A stretch of DNA of 40,780 nt from Planobispora rosea (GTDB lineage: Bacteria; Actinomycetota; Actinomycetes; Streptosporangiales; Streptosporangiaceae). The stretch is taken from contig NZ_BMQP01000057.1 in assembly GCF_014648175.1 (NCBI RefSeq), positions 1-40,780 of the forward strand, read 5' to 3'. Position numbers and translations under genes: made by a program. Positions 25,705-33,894 of this stretch are shown piece after piece. The notes under the pieces were generated by a model. It was not told where the DNA came from. It searched no databases and was given only the letters and a program-made list of their open reading frames with translations. Each line of letters starts with the position of its first letter. Position 1 is the stretch's first letter.

Positions 25705-26517
25705 ATGAAGAACGAGAACTCCCCGGGACTCCGGCCGCTGACCGCGCGCTCGGTCGTCCTCAGCACGCTGCTGGGCAGCCACCCGCCCCGGCTGAAAGCC
25801 CGTCACCTGGTGCGCGCGGGCGAACTGTTCGGCATCTCCGAGGGCACGATCCGGGTGGCGCTCTCCCGCATGGTCGCGGCGGGCGACCTCGGCCAGGCCG
25901 ACGACGGCTCCTACGGGCTCGGCGAGCGCCTGCGCGAGCGCCAGGCACGCCAGGACGCCAGCCGCTCCCCCGCCGTCCGCACGTGGGACGGCTCGTGGGA
26001 GGTCGCGATCGTCACCGCCGAGCGGCGGCCGGCCGCCGAGCGCGCCGCGTTCCGGGACGCCATGGCGGCGCTGCGCATGGCCGAGATACGCGAGGGCGCG
26101 TGGATGCGCCCGGACAATCTGGTCCGGGACACACCTCTTCAGGACGCACCGGACCGAGGCGGACCGGTCACGGAGGGCGCGGGACCCGCCGGATGGAGAT
26201 GGGCCCGCCCCGCGATCGTCACCGGGCAGTGCACGTTCCTGCGGGCCGTCCCGGAGGGCGATCCGGCCGTGCTGGCGGCGTCCCTGTGGGACCTGCCGGT
26301 CTGGGCGGAGCGGGCGCGGGCGCTGCGGGCGGGGTTCGACGCGGCCTCCTCGGTCACCGGCCGGTTCACCCTGGCCGCCGCGATCCTGCGGCACCTCCTC
26401 ACCGACCCCCTGCTCCCGCCCGAGCTCCTGCCCGAGGACTGGCCGGGAGCGGATCTACGCCACCGCTACGACCTGTTCGCGACCGAGTTCGGCGCCCTCC
26501 TCCGCGACCATCTCTAG
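25705..26517 (+). CDS. PaaX-family transcriptional regulator
   Basis: The protein has 270 residues from ATG at 25705. The N-terminal winged helix reads LTARSVVLSTLLG, then LVRAGELFGISEGTIRVALSRMVAAGDL, which is characteristic of PaaX. The middle domain opens with WDGSWEVAIVT, followed by the C-terminal domain with DLPVWAERARAL and an FTLAAAILRHLLTDPLLPPELLP segment, all family hallmarks. PaaX represses phenylacetate catabolism and senses phenylacetyl-CoA. No paa genes are visible here, so this homologue more likely controls the divergent acyl-CoA dehydrogenase in response to some acyl-CoA. Its length matches the family. Confidence 0.92.
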   Translation: MKNENSPGLRPLTARSVVLSTLLGSHPPRLKARHLVRAGELFGISEGTIRVALSRMVAAGDLGQADDGSYGLGERLRERQARQDASRSPAVRTWDGSWEVAIVTAERRPAAERAAFRDAMAALRMAEIREGAWMRPDNLVRDTPLQDAPDRGGPVTEGAGPAGWRWARPAIVTGQCTFLRAVPEGDPAVLAASLWDLPVWAERARALRAGFDAASSVTGRFTLAAAILRHLLTDPLLPPELLPEDWPGADLRHRYDLFATEFGALLRDHL

Positions 26518-26539
26518 CCGGGCGGGGAGCCCCACCCGG
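26518..26539. terminator. Bidirectional terminator-like hairpin between paaX-like and luciferase-like genes
   Basis: The 22 bases between two convergent stop codons form almost one hairpin: CCGGG-C-GGGG, an AG turn, then CCCC-A-CCCGG, with a single C-A mismatch. It fills the whole gap, which suggests a shared terminator. Confidence 0.6.
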
Positions 26540-27436
26540 TCACAGCAGGGACTTCAGGAAGTCCCTCGTGCGCTGGTCGCGGCCGAACTCGGAGGCGGCG
26601 AAGTCGGTGACCCCGGCCTTGGCGAGCATCTGGAGCTGGGCGCCCACGGTGTCCTCGTCGCCGATGAGCGCCACCTGGGCCGGGCCCTCCGCGCCCTCCT
26701 TGTCGAGCATGGCCCGGTAGGAGGGCAGGTGGCCGTAGACGGCGTAGACCTCGGCCGCCCGGGCGCGGGCGGCCTCGACGTCGTCGGTGATGCAGATCGG
26801 GAGGCCGCAGACGATCCTCGGCGCGGGCCGTCCCGCCGCCTGGGCCGCCTCGGTGACGACCGGGGCCACGTGCTCGGCGACGGTCTTGGGGCCGGTCATC
26901 CAGAGCACGGTGCCGTCGGCGACCTCGCCGGCGAGCTTGAGCATGCGCGGGGCCAGCGCGGCGATGAGCACCGGCATGTCGCCCGTGCCCGGGGTGCTCA
27001 GGCCGACCTTCGCGGTGAGGGTCTCGCCCTCGAACTCCACCTTCTCCCCCCGCACCAGCGGGACCAGGACCGACAGGTACTCACGCATGTGCCGGGCGGG
27101 CTTGTCGAAGCTGTAGCCGTACATGCCCTCGATGACGATTTTGTGCGAGAGCCCGATGCCGAGCGCCAGCCTCCCGCCGAGGGCCGTGTTGACCGTGAGC
27201 GCCTGCTGGGCCAGGACGGCGGGGTGGCGCGGGTAGGTCGGCACGACGGCGGTGCCGAGCTCGATGCCCGGCACCTGGCTGCCCGCCACGGCGAGCGCGG
27301 TCAGGGCGTCGAGGCCGAAGATGTTGGAGACCCACGCCGAGGGGAAGCCTTCGTCGGCGGTACGGGCGATCCGGTCCCGCAGTTTGCCGAGCGCTTCGGG
27401 GCCCTGGGGCTCGTCGAGGTACAGTCCGATCCTCAT
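26540..27436 (-). CDS. Luciferase-like (LLM class) F420-dependent oxidoreductase
   Basis: The protein has 298 residues from ATG at 27436, with GGAG about ten bases upstream. It shows RTADEGFPSAWVSNIFGLDALTALA at the N-terminus, QQALTVNTALGGRLALGIGLSH in the barrel core, HMREYLSVLVPLV, and a C-terminal IGDEDTVGAQLQMLAKAGVTDFA segment. This pattern fits actinobacterial F420-binding LLM proteins. The substrate is unknown. It stands alone with its own promoter region, convergent with the PaaX-type gene, and is a relative of the cluster enzyme at 8391-9353 although its core motifs differ. Confidence 0.93.
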   Translation of the reverse strand: MRIGLYLDEPQGPEALGKLRDRIARTADEGFPSAWVSNIFGLDALTALAVAGSQVPGIELGTAVVPTYPRHPAVLAQQALTVNTALGGRLALGIGLSHKIVIEGMYGYSFDKPARHMREYLSVLVPLVRGEKVEFEGETLTAKVGLSTPGTGDMPVLIAALAPRMLKLAGEVADGTVLWMTGPKTVAEHVAPVVTEAAQAAGRPAPRIVCGLPICITDDVEAARARAAEVYAVYGHLPSYRAMLDKEGAEGPAQVALIGDEDTVGAQLQMLAKAGVTDFAASEFGRDQRTRDFLKSLL

Positions 27437-27516
27437 CGCTGCCGAACTCCATTCTAGTCGTTCGGGCCAGTCTAGAACTTCCTTCCGCCCTCCCGGAGGG
27501 GTGCCCCTCGTTCCGG

Positions 27517-28437
27517 TCAGGCCGGACCGGAGATCCGGTTCCGGCGGCGCAGGAGGAAGAGCCCCGTACCGCCGAAGAGGAGGATCGAGAGGACCGAGTT
27601 CGGGGCGACGCCGAACAGCGCGTCGCCGTGCCCCTCGAAGCGCAGGTGCCCGTTGACCAGCAGTGGGGTCACGAGCGCGTTGCTGACCGTGTGGAGCACC
27701 ACGCCGGGCCAGATCGAACCGGTCCGAACGCGCATCTCACCGTAGAGGACGGCCAGCGCCATGATGCCCGCGAAGAAGAGCGGCAGGTACCACCCCCACG
27801 GCAGCGACGTGCTCTGGCGGAAGTCCGCCCGGGACATCCAGACCGTGTACAGCGGAAGGTGCCACAGCCCCCAGACCAGCCCGACGAGCAGGTGCGGGGC
27901 GACGCCGCGCAGGCCAAGGGCCATCGCGGTACGCGTGCCGTAGCCGCGGAAGATGAACTCCTCCAGCAGGTTCTTGACCAGCAGGAAGCCGATCGCGGTG
28001 ACGAAGGCCTCGGCGAAGGGCGGCTTGCCGGCGACCGGGGTGCCGGAGAACGTCGCGACGCCGGTCGCCACCGCCGCCGCCGCCGCGACGGCGGTCGTGA
28101 TCGGGGAGAGTCCCGCGGCGAACCCGAACCAGCGGGCCCGGTCCGCGAACCGCAGCGTGAACCCCAGGGGGCCCGCGCCGTCCCGGCTGACGAAATAGAG
28201 CACGAGTGCGGTCAGCGCCGGGACGGCGATCCACAGTCCCTGCCCGTTCGTGCCACCGCTGGTGGAGGTCACGCTCCCGGTGCCGACGACCTGCCCGGTG
28301 GCCCGGTCCAGGGCGGCGAAGAGCCAGCCCCCGCCGGCGGCGACGACCGAGAAGACGGCGAAGTTGATCCGGGCGCGGAGACGCGAGACCGGACGGCGCC
28401 GCTCCGCGACGTCCACGGGATCGGCCTGCATGGTCAT
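27517..28437 (-). CDS. CPBP-family intramembrane metalloprotease
   Basis: The protein has 306 residues from ATG at 28437. That ATG overlaps the PadR stop (ATGA) and has GGAGAG upstream; the open frame further upstream is a PadR shadow. There are about eight hydrophobic segments. The three CPBP (Abi/CAAX protease) motifs are present: EEFIFRGYGTR, GLWHLPLYTVW and VVLHTVSNALV. These carry the glutamates and histidines expected to bind the metal. Bacterial members serve in bacteriocin self-immunity, peptide maturation or membrane stress. Coupling to a PadR regulator suggests induction by a membrane-active compound, but no such compound gene is adjacent. Confidence 0.93.
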   Translation of the reverse strand: MTMQADPVDVAERRRPVSRLRARINFAVFSVVAAGGGWLFAALDRATGQVVGTGSVTSTSGGTNGQGLWIAVPALTALVLYFVSRDGAGPLGFTLRFADRARWFGFAAGLSPITTAVAAAAAVATGVATFSGTPVAGKPPFAEAFVTAIGFLLVKNLLEEFIFRGYGTRTAMALGLRGVAPHLLVGLVWGLWHLPLYTVWMSRADFRQSTSLPWGWYLPLFFAGIMALAVLYGEMRVRTGSIWPGVVLHTVSNALVTPLLVNGHLRFEGHGDALFGVAPNSVLSILLFGGTGLFLLRRRNRISGPA

Positions 28438-29009
28438 GATGACTCTCCGTTCGTGGGGGTGGTGTCGTCCGCGGGGATGTCGCCGAGCAGCGCGAGGGCC
28501 TCGTCGGCCCAGGCGATGACGTTTTCGGCGCTGCGCCTGCCGGCGGAGATGGTCGTCAGGACGTACGGAAGGTCCGGGGAGTCCTTCTCCTCGGCGGAGA
28601 TCTTGCGGGCCAGGCCTTCGTATCCGGCCAGGTTCCGCTCGGCGTCCGCCTTCGCCTCCAGCAGCAGTTCCCGGCACTTCCGCACGCCCAGGGTCCGGCC
28701 GAAGAACAGGCGCAGCAGGAGCCCGTTCCGCGGAGGCGCCGCCGTGATCGGTTCGTTCAGCAGCTCGCGCAGGCGCGCGGTGCCGGAGTCGGTGATGACG
28801 AAGGTCGACGAGCCGGAGCGCGGCCCCTCGCGGCGTTCCACGTGGCCCTGCCGTTCGAGGGCGCCGAGCGTCGGGTAGATCTGCCCGAAGCTCTCGCTCC
28901 AGAAGTGCCCGAGCACGTCCCGGATCGCCTCCCGCAGCGCGTAGGCCGTCATCGGGTGCATGCTCAGCGCCCCCAGGACCGCCGTCTCCGTCTGGCTCCG
29001 CCGCGCCAT
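28434..29009 (-). CDS. PadR-family transcriptional regulator
   Basis: The protein has 191 residues if it starts at ATG 29009, which has GAGG five bases upstream; an in-frame GTG lies two codons earlier at 29015. The winged helix reads ETAVLGALSMHPMTAYALREAI, then FWSESFGQIYPTLGALERQGHVERRE, the classic PadR signature. A C-terminal helical dimerisation region follows (about 90-180), as in the PadR/Vir subgroup. It is translationally coupled to the membrane protease downstream and probably represses both. The upstream region carries a perfect 15-bp palindrome at 29062-29076 that suits PadR binding. Confidence 0.93.
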   Translation of the reverse strand: MARRSQTETAVLGALSMHPMTAYALREAIRDVLGHFWSESFGQIYPTLGALERQGHVERREGPRSGSSTFVITDSGTARLRELLNEPITAAPPRNGLLLRLFFGRTLGVRKCRELLLEAKADAERNLAGYEGLARKISAEEKDSPDLPYVLTTISAGRRSAENVIAWADEALALLGDIPADDTTPTNGESS

Positions 29010-29061
29010 CGGCACCTCGCTCGTCTCTTCCAGTTGTATCTGTCAGTTATCTCTTCCAGAA

Positions 29062-29076
29062 ATATCTAACAGATAT
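29062..29076. promoter_or_regulatory. 15-bp palindrome upstream of padR-like gene
   Basis: ATATCTAACAGATAT is a perfect 6-bp inverted repeat with a 3-bp centre. It lies about 50 bases upstream of the PadR-type start. A related half site TATCTGT occurs at 29037-29043. AT-rich dyads of this kind are typical PadR operators, so autorepression is likely. Confidence 0.6.
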
Positions 29077-29133
29077 AAGCGGCGAAGGCAATCTCCGGAT
29101 CGCGAGGACCGCATCCGCCGAACCGGACGCCGC

Positions 29134-31233
29134 TCAGCGGCGGATCGCCCCGCGCAGCGGCAGATCCCGGGAGGAGGCCCCGACGTACACGGTGTAGCGG
29201 CCCGGCACCGTCGCCCACCTGCCGCCGCGCCATATCTGGAACGCCCGCTCCGGGAGGCGGAAGGTGACCGTGGCCGACTGCCCCGCTGCGAGCCGCACCT
29301 TGGTGAACCCGCGCAGCTGCCGCGGCGGCTCCCCCGCTCCCCCGGGGAACCGCAGGTACAGCTGCGGTACGGCGACGCCCGCCCGCGACCCGGTGTTGCG
29401 CACCGTGGCCCGGACCGTGGTCCCGGAGACCGACAACCCCCGGTAGGAGAACGTGGTGTAGGACAGCCCGTGCCCGAAGGGGAACAGCGGCGTGACGCCG
29501 GCCGCGTCGAAGTGCCGGTAGCCGACCCGCAGCCGCTCGCTGTAGACCTGCCGCAGGCCCACCCCGGGGAACTGCCGGCGGGTGCTCGCCGGGTAGTCGG
29601 AGGCGCGTCTGGCGATGGTCATCGGCAGCCGCCCGCCGGGGTCGGCGTCGCCGAACAGCACGGCGGCCAGCGCGTTGCCCAGCTCCTGGCCGCCGAGGAA
29701 GGACGAGACCACGGCCCGCACCTTCCCCGTCCAGGGCATGAGGACCTGCGCGGGGCTGGTGAGCACGACCACCGTGTCCGGGTTGGCGGCGACGACGGTC
29801 TCGATCAGCCTGTCCGTGTTCCCGGGCAGCCGCAGGCTCGTGCGGTCCTCCCCCTCCTGGGTGACCAGTCCTGCCACGACCACGGCGACGTCGGCCTCGC
29901 GCGCGGCGTCGGCGGCGGCCCGCAGCCCGGCCTCCCCCTCGCCGTCCCCCGGTGTGTAGGTCACCTCGCCGCCGGCCCGCTCCTTGATCCCCTCGTACGG
30001 CGTGACCACGTACGGCGGCAGCACCCGGCCGGATCCGGCCGAGGTGATCTGCACGTCGTCGTGGGCGGCGGTCCCGATGACGGCGATGCCGCCGGTGCCC
30101 TTCGACAGCGGCAGGAGACCATCCCGGTTCTTCAGCAGCGTGGTCCCGGAGACCGCGATCTCGCGGGCCAGGGCGGTGTGCGCCGCGGTGCGGACGTTCC
30201 GGCCCGGCGAGCCGTACTCCGTCTCGAAGACCCCGTCGGCGATCATCGGCGTGAGCACCCGGCGGGCCATGTCGTCCAGGCGGGCTTCGGGGAAGCTCCC
30301 CGTGGCCAGCCCCACCCTGAGGTTGGCGGAGAACAGCGGGTCGTCCGGCATCGCCTGGTCGAGCCCGGCGCGCGCGGCCCGCTGCCCGCTCCTGGTGGCC
30401 AGCCAGTCCGACATGACCCAGCCGTCGAAGCCCATGGACTCCTTCAGGTCGTCGGTGAGCGTCTTGCGGTTCTCGCAGGCGTACGCGCCGTTGACCCGGT
30501 TGTAGGCGCACATGACCGCCCCGGCCCCGGCCACGACGGCGGCCTCGAACGGCGGGTAGTAGATCTCCCGCAGCGTGCGCTCGTCGATGACCGCGTCCAC
30601 GAGCATGCGGTCGGTCTCCTGGTTGTTGCCGACGTAGTGCTTGACGGTGGGGATGACGTTCCGGCTGCGGATGCCCCTGACCTCCTGGGCGGCCAGCGCC
30701 GAGGTGAGGTGGGGGTCCTCCCCGAAGCTCTCCCAGACCCGGCCCGACTGGGGCACCCGCAGGATGTCCACGGCGGGCGCGAGGTGCACGTTGACGCCCT
30801 TGCCCCGGGCCTCCGCGCCGAGGGCGGCTCCGAACCGGCGGGCGAGGGCGGTGTCCCAGGCGGCGGCGAGGGTGATCGGCGCGGGGAAGGCGGTCACGCC
30901 CTTGACGTCGCTGACGCCGTGCGGGCCGTCATGCATGCGCAGTTCCGGGATCCCGAGCCGGGGGATGCCCTTCACCCTGCCGCGCGGGACGAGCGCCAGG
31001 CCGTGGCCGCGCACCATGTTCAGCTTCTCGTCCGTCGTCATCGCGCCGAGCAGGAGCTCCACCCGTTCGGCGACGGGCCTGCTCCCGTCGAGCCAGGGCC
31101 GCCGGTCCCGCCCGGAGGCGGCGTCCCTCTCCGCCGCCGTGGTCGCGGCGCCGGTCGCCGGGGGCGGGGAGGCGGGGAGCAGAGCGGCGAGGAGGACGGC
31201 GGCCCCGGCTGCGGAACGTCTCAGGCTCGGCAC
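29134..31233 (-). CDS. Secreted glycoside hydrolase family 3 (beta-glucosidase-like)
   Basis: The protein has 699 residues from GTG at 31233, chosen because it gives a clean Sec signal peptide (LRRSAAGAAVLLAALLPAS, about residues 3-30). Upstream codons do not look coding. GH3 features: RMHDGPHGVSD, GRVWESFGEDPHL, VKHYVGNNQETDR near 198, and GFDGWVMSDW near 275 where the Asp is the nucleophile. The second alpha/beta domain has LLKNRDGLLPL and SFLGGQELGNALA. A fibronectin-III-like domain closes the protein (from about 615). It hydrolyses terminal beta-glycosides outside the cell. It is divergent from a GH13 enzyme, suggesting a small carbohydrate-use locus. Confidence 0.95.
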   Translation of the reverse strand: MPSLRRSAAGAAVLLAALLPASPPPATGAATTAAERDAASGRDRRPWLDGSRPVAERVELLLGAMTTDEKLNMVRGHGLALVPRGRVKGIPRLGIPELRMHDGPHGVSDVKGVTAFPAPITLAAAWDTALARRFGAALGAEARGKGVNVHLAPAVDILRVPQSGRVWESFGEDPHLTSALAAQEVRGIRSRNVIPTVKHYVGNNQETDRMLVDAVIDERTLREIYYPPFEAAVVAGAGAVMCAYNRVNGAYACENRKTLTDDLKESMGFDGWVMSDWLATRSGQRAARAGLDQAMPDDPLFSANLRVGLATGSFPEARLDDMARRVLTPMIADGVFETEYGSPGRNVRTAAHTALAREIAVSGTTLLKNRDGLLPLSKGTGGIAVIGTAAHDDVQITSAGSGRVLPPYVVTPYEGIKERAGGEVTYTPGDGEGEAGLRAAADAAREADVAVVVAGLVTQEGEDRTSLRLPGNTDRLIETVVAANPDTVVVLTSPAQVLMPWTGKVRAVVSSFLGGQELGNALAAVLFGDADPGGRLPMTIARRASDYPASTRRQFPGVGLRQVYSERLRVGYRHFDAAGVTPLFPFGHGLSYTTFSYRGLSVSGTTVRATVRNTGSRAGVAVPQLYLRFPGGAGEPPRQLRGFTKVRLAAGQSATVTFRLPERAFQIWRGGRWATVPGRYTVYVGASSRDLPLRGAIRR

Positions 31234-31302
31234 GGCGCCCCCTGAAGTGTCACGACGGTGGGGAGCCGATCCTGACGGCGCCCGCCCGCCGTGATCTATG
31301 GC

Positions 31303-31325
31303 CTCCCGCCACAACCCGGCGGGAG
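31303..31325. promoter_or_regulatory. 8-bp inverted repeat between the GH3 and GH13 genes
   Basis: CTCCCGCC (31303-31310) and GGCGGGAG (31318-31325) flank a 7-base spacer in the divergent promoter region of two glycosidase genes, 70 bases from the GH3 start. LacI-type sugar regulators bind GC-rich dyads near such genes, but no regulator gene is adjacent. Confidence 0.4.
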
Positions 31326-31417
31326 CAATGTGGCATGTGATACGAGAAACACGGAATCACGGTTTCCGGTGCGTCATTCATGGGAGAACCCGATGGACCG
31401 GAAACATCGGGAGCCTT

Positions 31418-31492
31418 CCGTCCCGAAGCCGACCGGCCGGACGGCGACCGTCCTGAAGAGAACCGTCCCGAAGAGAACCGTCCCGAAGTCAA
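31418..31492. repeat. 15-bp repeat, five units, before the GH13 gene
   Basis: Three near-exact units like CCGTCCCGAAGAGAA (31448-31492) are preceded by a diverged unit and another good one (31418-31447). In the GH13 frame they read as pentapeptides RPEAD, RPDGD, RPEEN, RPEEN and RPEVN. They may be part of an acidic N-terminal extension or of the untranslated leader. Confidence 0.8.
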
Positions 31493-31529
31493 CCGCCTCC
31501 CCTCGGGGACCGCCGGCGAAGGAGCGACC

Positions 31530-32831
31530 GTGGCGTCATGGGCCGACCACGCGATCTGGTGGCACGTGTACCCGCTCGGGTTCACCGGCGCCGAACCCGC
31601 CGCGCTCCCGCCCTCCGAGCCGGTACGGCACCGCCTGCGGCACCTGGAGGGCTGGCTGGACTACGCCGTCGAGCTGGGCTGCTCGGGCCTGCAGCTGGGG
31701 CCGGTCTTCGACTCGGAGACCCACGGCTACGACACGGTCGACCACTTCCGCGTCGATCCCCGGCTCGGCGACGACGCCGACTTCGACCGGATGGTCGCCG
31801 CCGCCCGCGACCGGGGTCTGCACGTACTCCTGGACGGGGTGTTCAACCACGTCGCCCGGGGCTTCCCGGTCTTCCGCCGGGCGGATTCCGACCCGGGCGC
31901 CGCCGCCTGGTTCCGCCGCTCCCCCGGTGGTACGGACTACGACACCTTCGAGGGCCACCACCATCTCGTCGCCCTCGACCACAGCGAACCCGCCGTACTC
32001 GACCACGTCGTGCGCGTCATGGACCACTGGCTCGGCCGGGGCGCCTCCGGCTGGCGGCTCGACGCCGCCTACGCGGTCCCCCCGGGGTTCTGGCGGCGGG
32101 CCCTGGAGCGGGTCCGGCCGCGCCATCCCGACGCCTGGTTCGCCGGGGAGGTGCTCCACGGCGACTACGCCGCCTACGTCAGCGAGAGCGGGCTGGACTC
32201 GGTCACCCAGTACGAGCTGTGGAAGGCGATCTGGAGCTCGCTCAACGACGGCAACTTCTACGAGCTGGCCTGGGCCCTGGAGCGGCACAACGGGTTCCTG
32301 GAGACCTTCGCGCCGCTGACCTTCGTCGGCAACCACGACGTGACCCGCCTGGCCAGCCGCCTGGCCGACGCCCGCCATCTGGGCCACGCCCTGGCCGTGC
32401 TGTTCACCGTCGGCGGCGTGCCCAGCGTCTACTCCGGTGACGAGCAGGGCTTCCTGGGCGTCAAGGAGGACCGGGCCGGCGGGGACGACGCGGTCCGCCC
32501 CGCGTTCCCCGCCTCCCCGGACGGGCTCTCCCCCGCCGGGCGGCCCGTCCACCGGCTGCACCGGCGGCTGATCGGGCTGCGCCGCCGCCATCCGTGGCTG
32601 GCCCGGGCGCGCACCGCCGTACCGCACCTGAGCAACCGGGCCGCCGCGCTGGCCTCGGCTGACCCGGACCATCCCGGCCGGGCACTGCTCACCCTGCTCA
32701 ACGTGGACGACAGGCCCTACCGCTTCCCGGTCGAGGCCGCGGGCCTGGCCGTGCTGGAGTCGTCGGGGGAGGCTCCGGGAGACCCGTGTCTCGTCCCCGC
32801 CCACGGCTGGTCGGTGCTCGGGATCCGATGA
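31530..32831 (+). CDS. GH13 alpha-amylase-family protein
   Basis: The protein has 433 residues from GTG at 31530, which has AAGGAG six bases upstream. A longer frame from ATG 31380 would add 50 acidic, repeat-rich residues but lacks a ribosome site. All four GH13 motifs are visible: DGVFNH near 102, GWRLDAAYA near 176 with the Asp nucleophile, GEVLH near 208 with the Glu acid/base, and VGNHDV near 267. There is no signal peptide, so it acts inside the cell. The short, compact sequence with a small beta-sandwich end resembles cyclomaltodextrinase or neopullulanase-like and trehalose-related enzymes; exact activity is open. It is divergent from the secreted GH3. Confidence 0.93.
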   Translation: MASWADHAIWWHVYPLGFTGAEPAALPPSEPVRHRLRHLEGWLDYAVELGCSGLQLGPVFDSETHGYDTVDHFRVDPRLGDDADFDRMVAAARDRGLHVLLDGVFNHVARGFPVFRRADSDPGAAAWFRRSPGGTDYDTFEGHHHLVALDHSEPAVLDHVVRVMDHWLGRGASGWRLDAAYAVPPGFWRRALERVRPRHPDAWFAGEVLHGDYAAYVSESGLDSVTQYELWKAIWSSLNDGNFYELAWALERHNGFLETFAPLTFVGNHDVTRLASRLADARHLGHALAVLFTVGGVPSVYSGDEQGFLGVKEDRAGGDDAVRPAFPASPDGLSPAGRPVHRLHRRLIGLRRRHPWLARARTAVPHLSNRAAALASADPDHPGRALLTLLNVDDRPYRFPVEAAGLAVLESSGEAPGDPCLVPAHGWSVLGIR

Positions 32832-33064
32832 TCCCGCGTGTCACCGCGTGCGGGGAAGGGCCGTACGGGGACGGATCTCCATGGAGCGGTGCGCACGGGA
32901 AGGCCGTAAAAAACCCTGGACTCCCGGGGCGGGCCGCCGGATTCCGTACTTCTCCACAGAGCGGCGCCGGCGGTATTTGTACGGAGACCGGCCCGCGTCC
33001 GGAGGAGATGCTGAGGGGGTCCGACGGTCAGCACCCGTAATCGAGACGATCACCGAGGCCCCCC

Positions 33065-33295
33065 ATGTGCCACCACGACCCCCTCTGTCCCCCGGCCCAC
33101 GCCTCCGACCGCGAAGCCGCGCGTCCCGTGGCCTTCCGCCCCGAGCAGGGGTGGACCCTCCTGTGCAACGGCGTCGTGCTGTTCGACGACACCGGCGCGC
33201 TGCTGCCCGACGGCCGCGCCATCGCCCCGCACCGCCCTTCGCCCCCCCGCGTCACCGGCCCCTCGCGCCGCTCCCTCCTCGCCCCGGCGGCCTGA
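33065..33295 (+). CDS. DUF5999 family small protein
   Basis: The protein has 76 residues from ATG at 33065, with GAGG five bases upstream. It begins MCHHDPLCPPAHASDREAA and continues PEQGWTLLCNGVVLFDDTG then LLPDGRAIAPHRP. This strongly matches the actinobacterial DUF5999 family, found in many Streptomyces genomes. Its function is unknown. The CHHDPLC and LLCNG segments keep Cys/His residues that could bind a metal. The gene stands alone and is convergent with a MarR-type gene, sharing a hairpin at 33320-33343. Confidence 0.9.
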   Translation: MCHHDPLCPPAHASDREAARPVAFRPEQGWTLLCNGVVLFDDTGALLPDGRAIAPHRPSPPRVTGPSRRSLLAPAA

Positions 33296-33319
33296 CCGTC
33301 CCGTCCCGCCGCGGTCCTG

Positions 33320-33343
33320 TCACCGGCCGGCAGGAACCGGTGA
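33320..33343. terminator. Hairpin between DUF5999 and marR-like genes
   Basis: TCACCGG and CCGGTGA form a perfect 7-bp stem around a 10-base loop between two convergent genes, touching the MarR stop codon. It may end both transcripts. Confidence 0.5.
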
Positions 33344-33793
33344 TCACTGATAGGGGTCGGTGATCTCACGCAGCCGGGTCAGGATGCGGCGGAGCCGGTC
33401 GGCGTCCCGCCTGCCGAGGTGCCGCATCCACTCGGCCTCGACCTCGGCCTCGGCCTCCATGGCGACCTCGAGGGCCGCCCTCCCGCGGGCGGCGATCCGT
33501 ACCAGCCGGGCCCGGGCGTCGCTCGGGTCCGGCACCCGTTCCACGTAACCGGCCCGTTCGAGCTGGCCGATCAGGAAGGTGGCCGTCTGCTTGGTCACCC
33601 GGGCCTGCTCGGCCAGGTCGGTCATCCGCGTGCCCTCCCAGCCGATCCGCTGGAGCACCCGGCCCTGCGCGAGGGTGATGTCGTCGAACCCGGCGGCGGC
33701 CACGGCCTTCAGGACCCTGGTCTCCATCTCCCGCGCGGGGATGAAGCACAGTATGCCGAGGTTCATCCGCCCCCGGCGCGGACTCTCGCCCAC
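33344..33793 (-). CDS. MarR-family transcriptional regulator
   Basis: The protein has 149 residues from GTG at 33793, with a GAGGGGAC ribosome-site-like stretch upstream. The winged helix reads MTDLAEQARVTKQTATFLIGQLERAGYVERVPDPSDARARLVR, with the conserved DxRxR wing. N- and C-terminal helices for dimerisation flank it. It is divergent from a maleylpyruvate-isomerase-family gene. The 101-bp gap holds a near-perfect 29-bp palindrome at 33830-33858 that is very probably its operator. MarR proteins usually respond to phenolic or oxidant ligands, which fits a thiol-dependent enzyme next door. Confidence 0.94.
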   Translation of the reverse strand: MGESPRRGRMNLGILCFIPAREMETRVLKAVAAAGFDDITLAQGRVLQRIGWEGTRMTDLAEQARVTKQTATFLIGQLERAGYVERVPDPSDARARLVRIAARGRAALEVAMEAEAEVEAEWMRHLGRRDADRLRRILTRLREITDPYQ

Positions 33794-33829
33794 CCCGTCC
33801 CCTCTGCCGCCGGTCCTTGACGATGGACA

Positions 33830-33858
33830 GATTATCGAACTAAATTAGTTCCATAATC
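33830..33858. promoter_or_regulatory. 29-bp near-perfect palindrome, candidate MarR operator
   Basis: The arms GATTATCGAACTAA (33830-33843) and TTAGTTCCATAATC (33845-33858) pair at 13 of 14 positions about a single central A. It lies midway between the divergent MarR-type and isomerase-family genes, 37 bases from each start. It is strikingly AT-rich for this genome. Confidence 0.75.
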
Positions 33859-33894
33859 GTACCAGATTGCGGGCGGCGACAACAGGAGGCCGAG

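Noticed and set aside
28438..28677. N-terminal extension of the CPBP protease
   Set aside because: It overlaps the PadR gene in another frame and lacks family similarity; ATG 28437 has a ribosome site.
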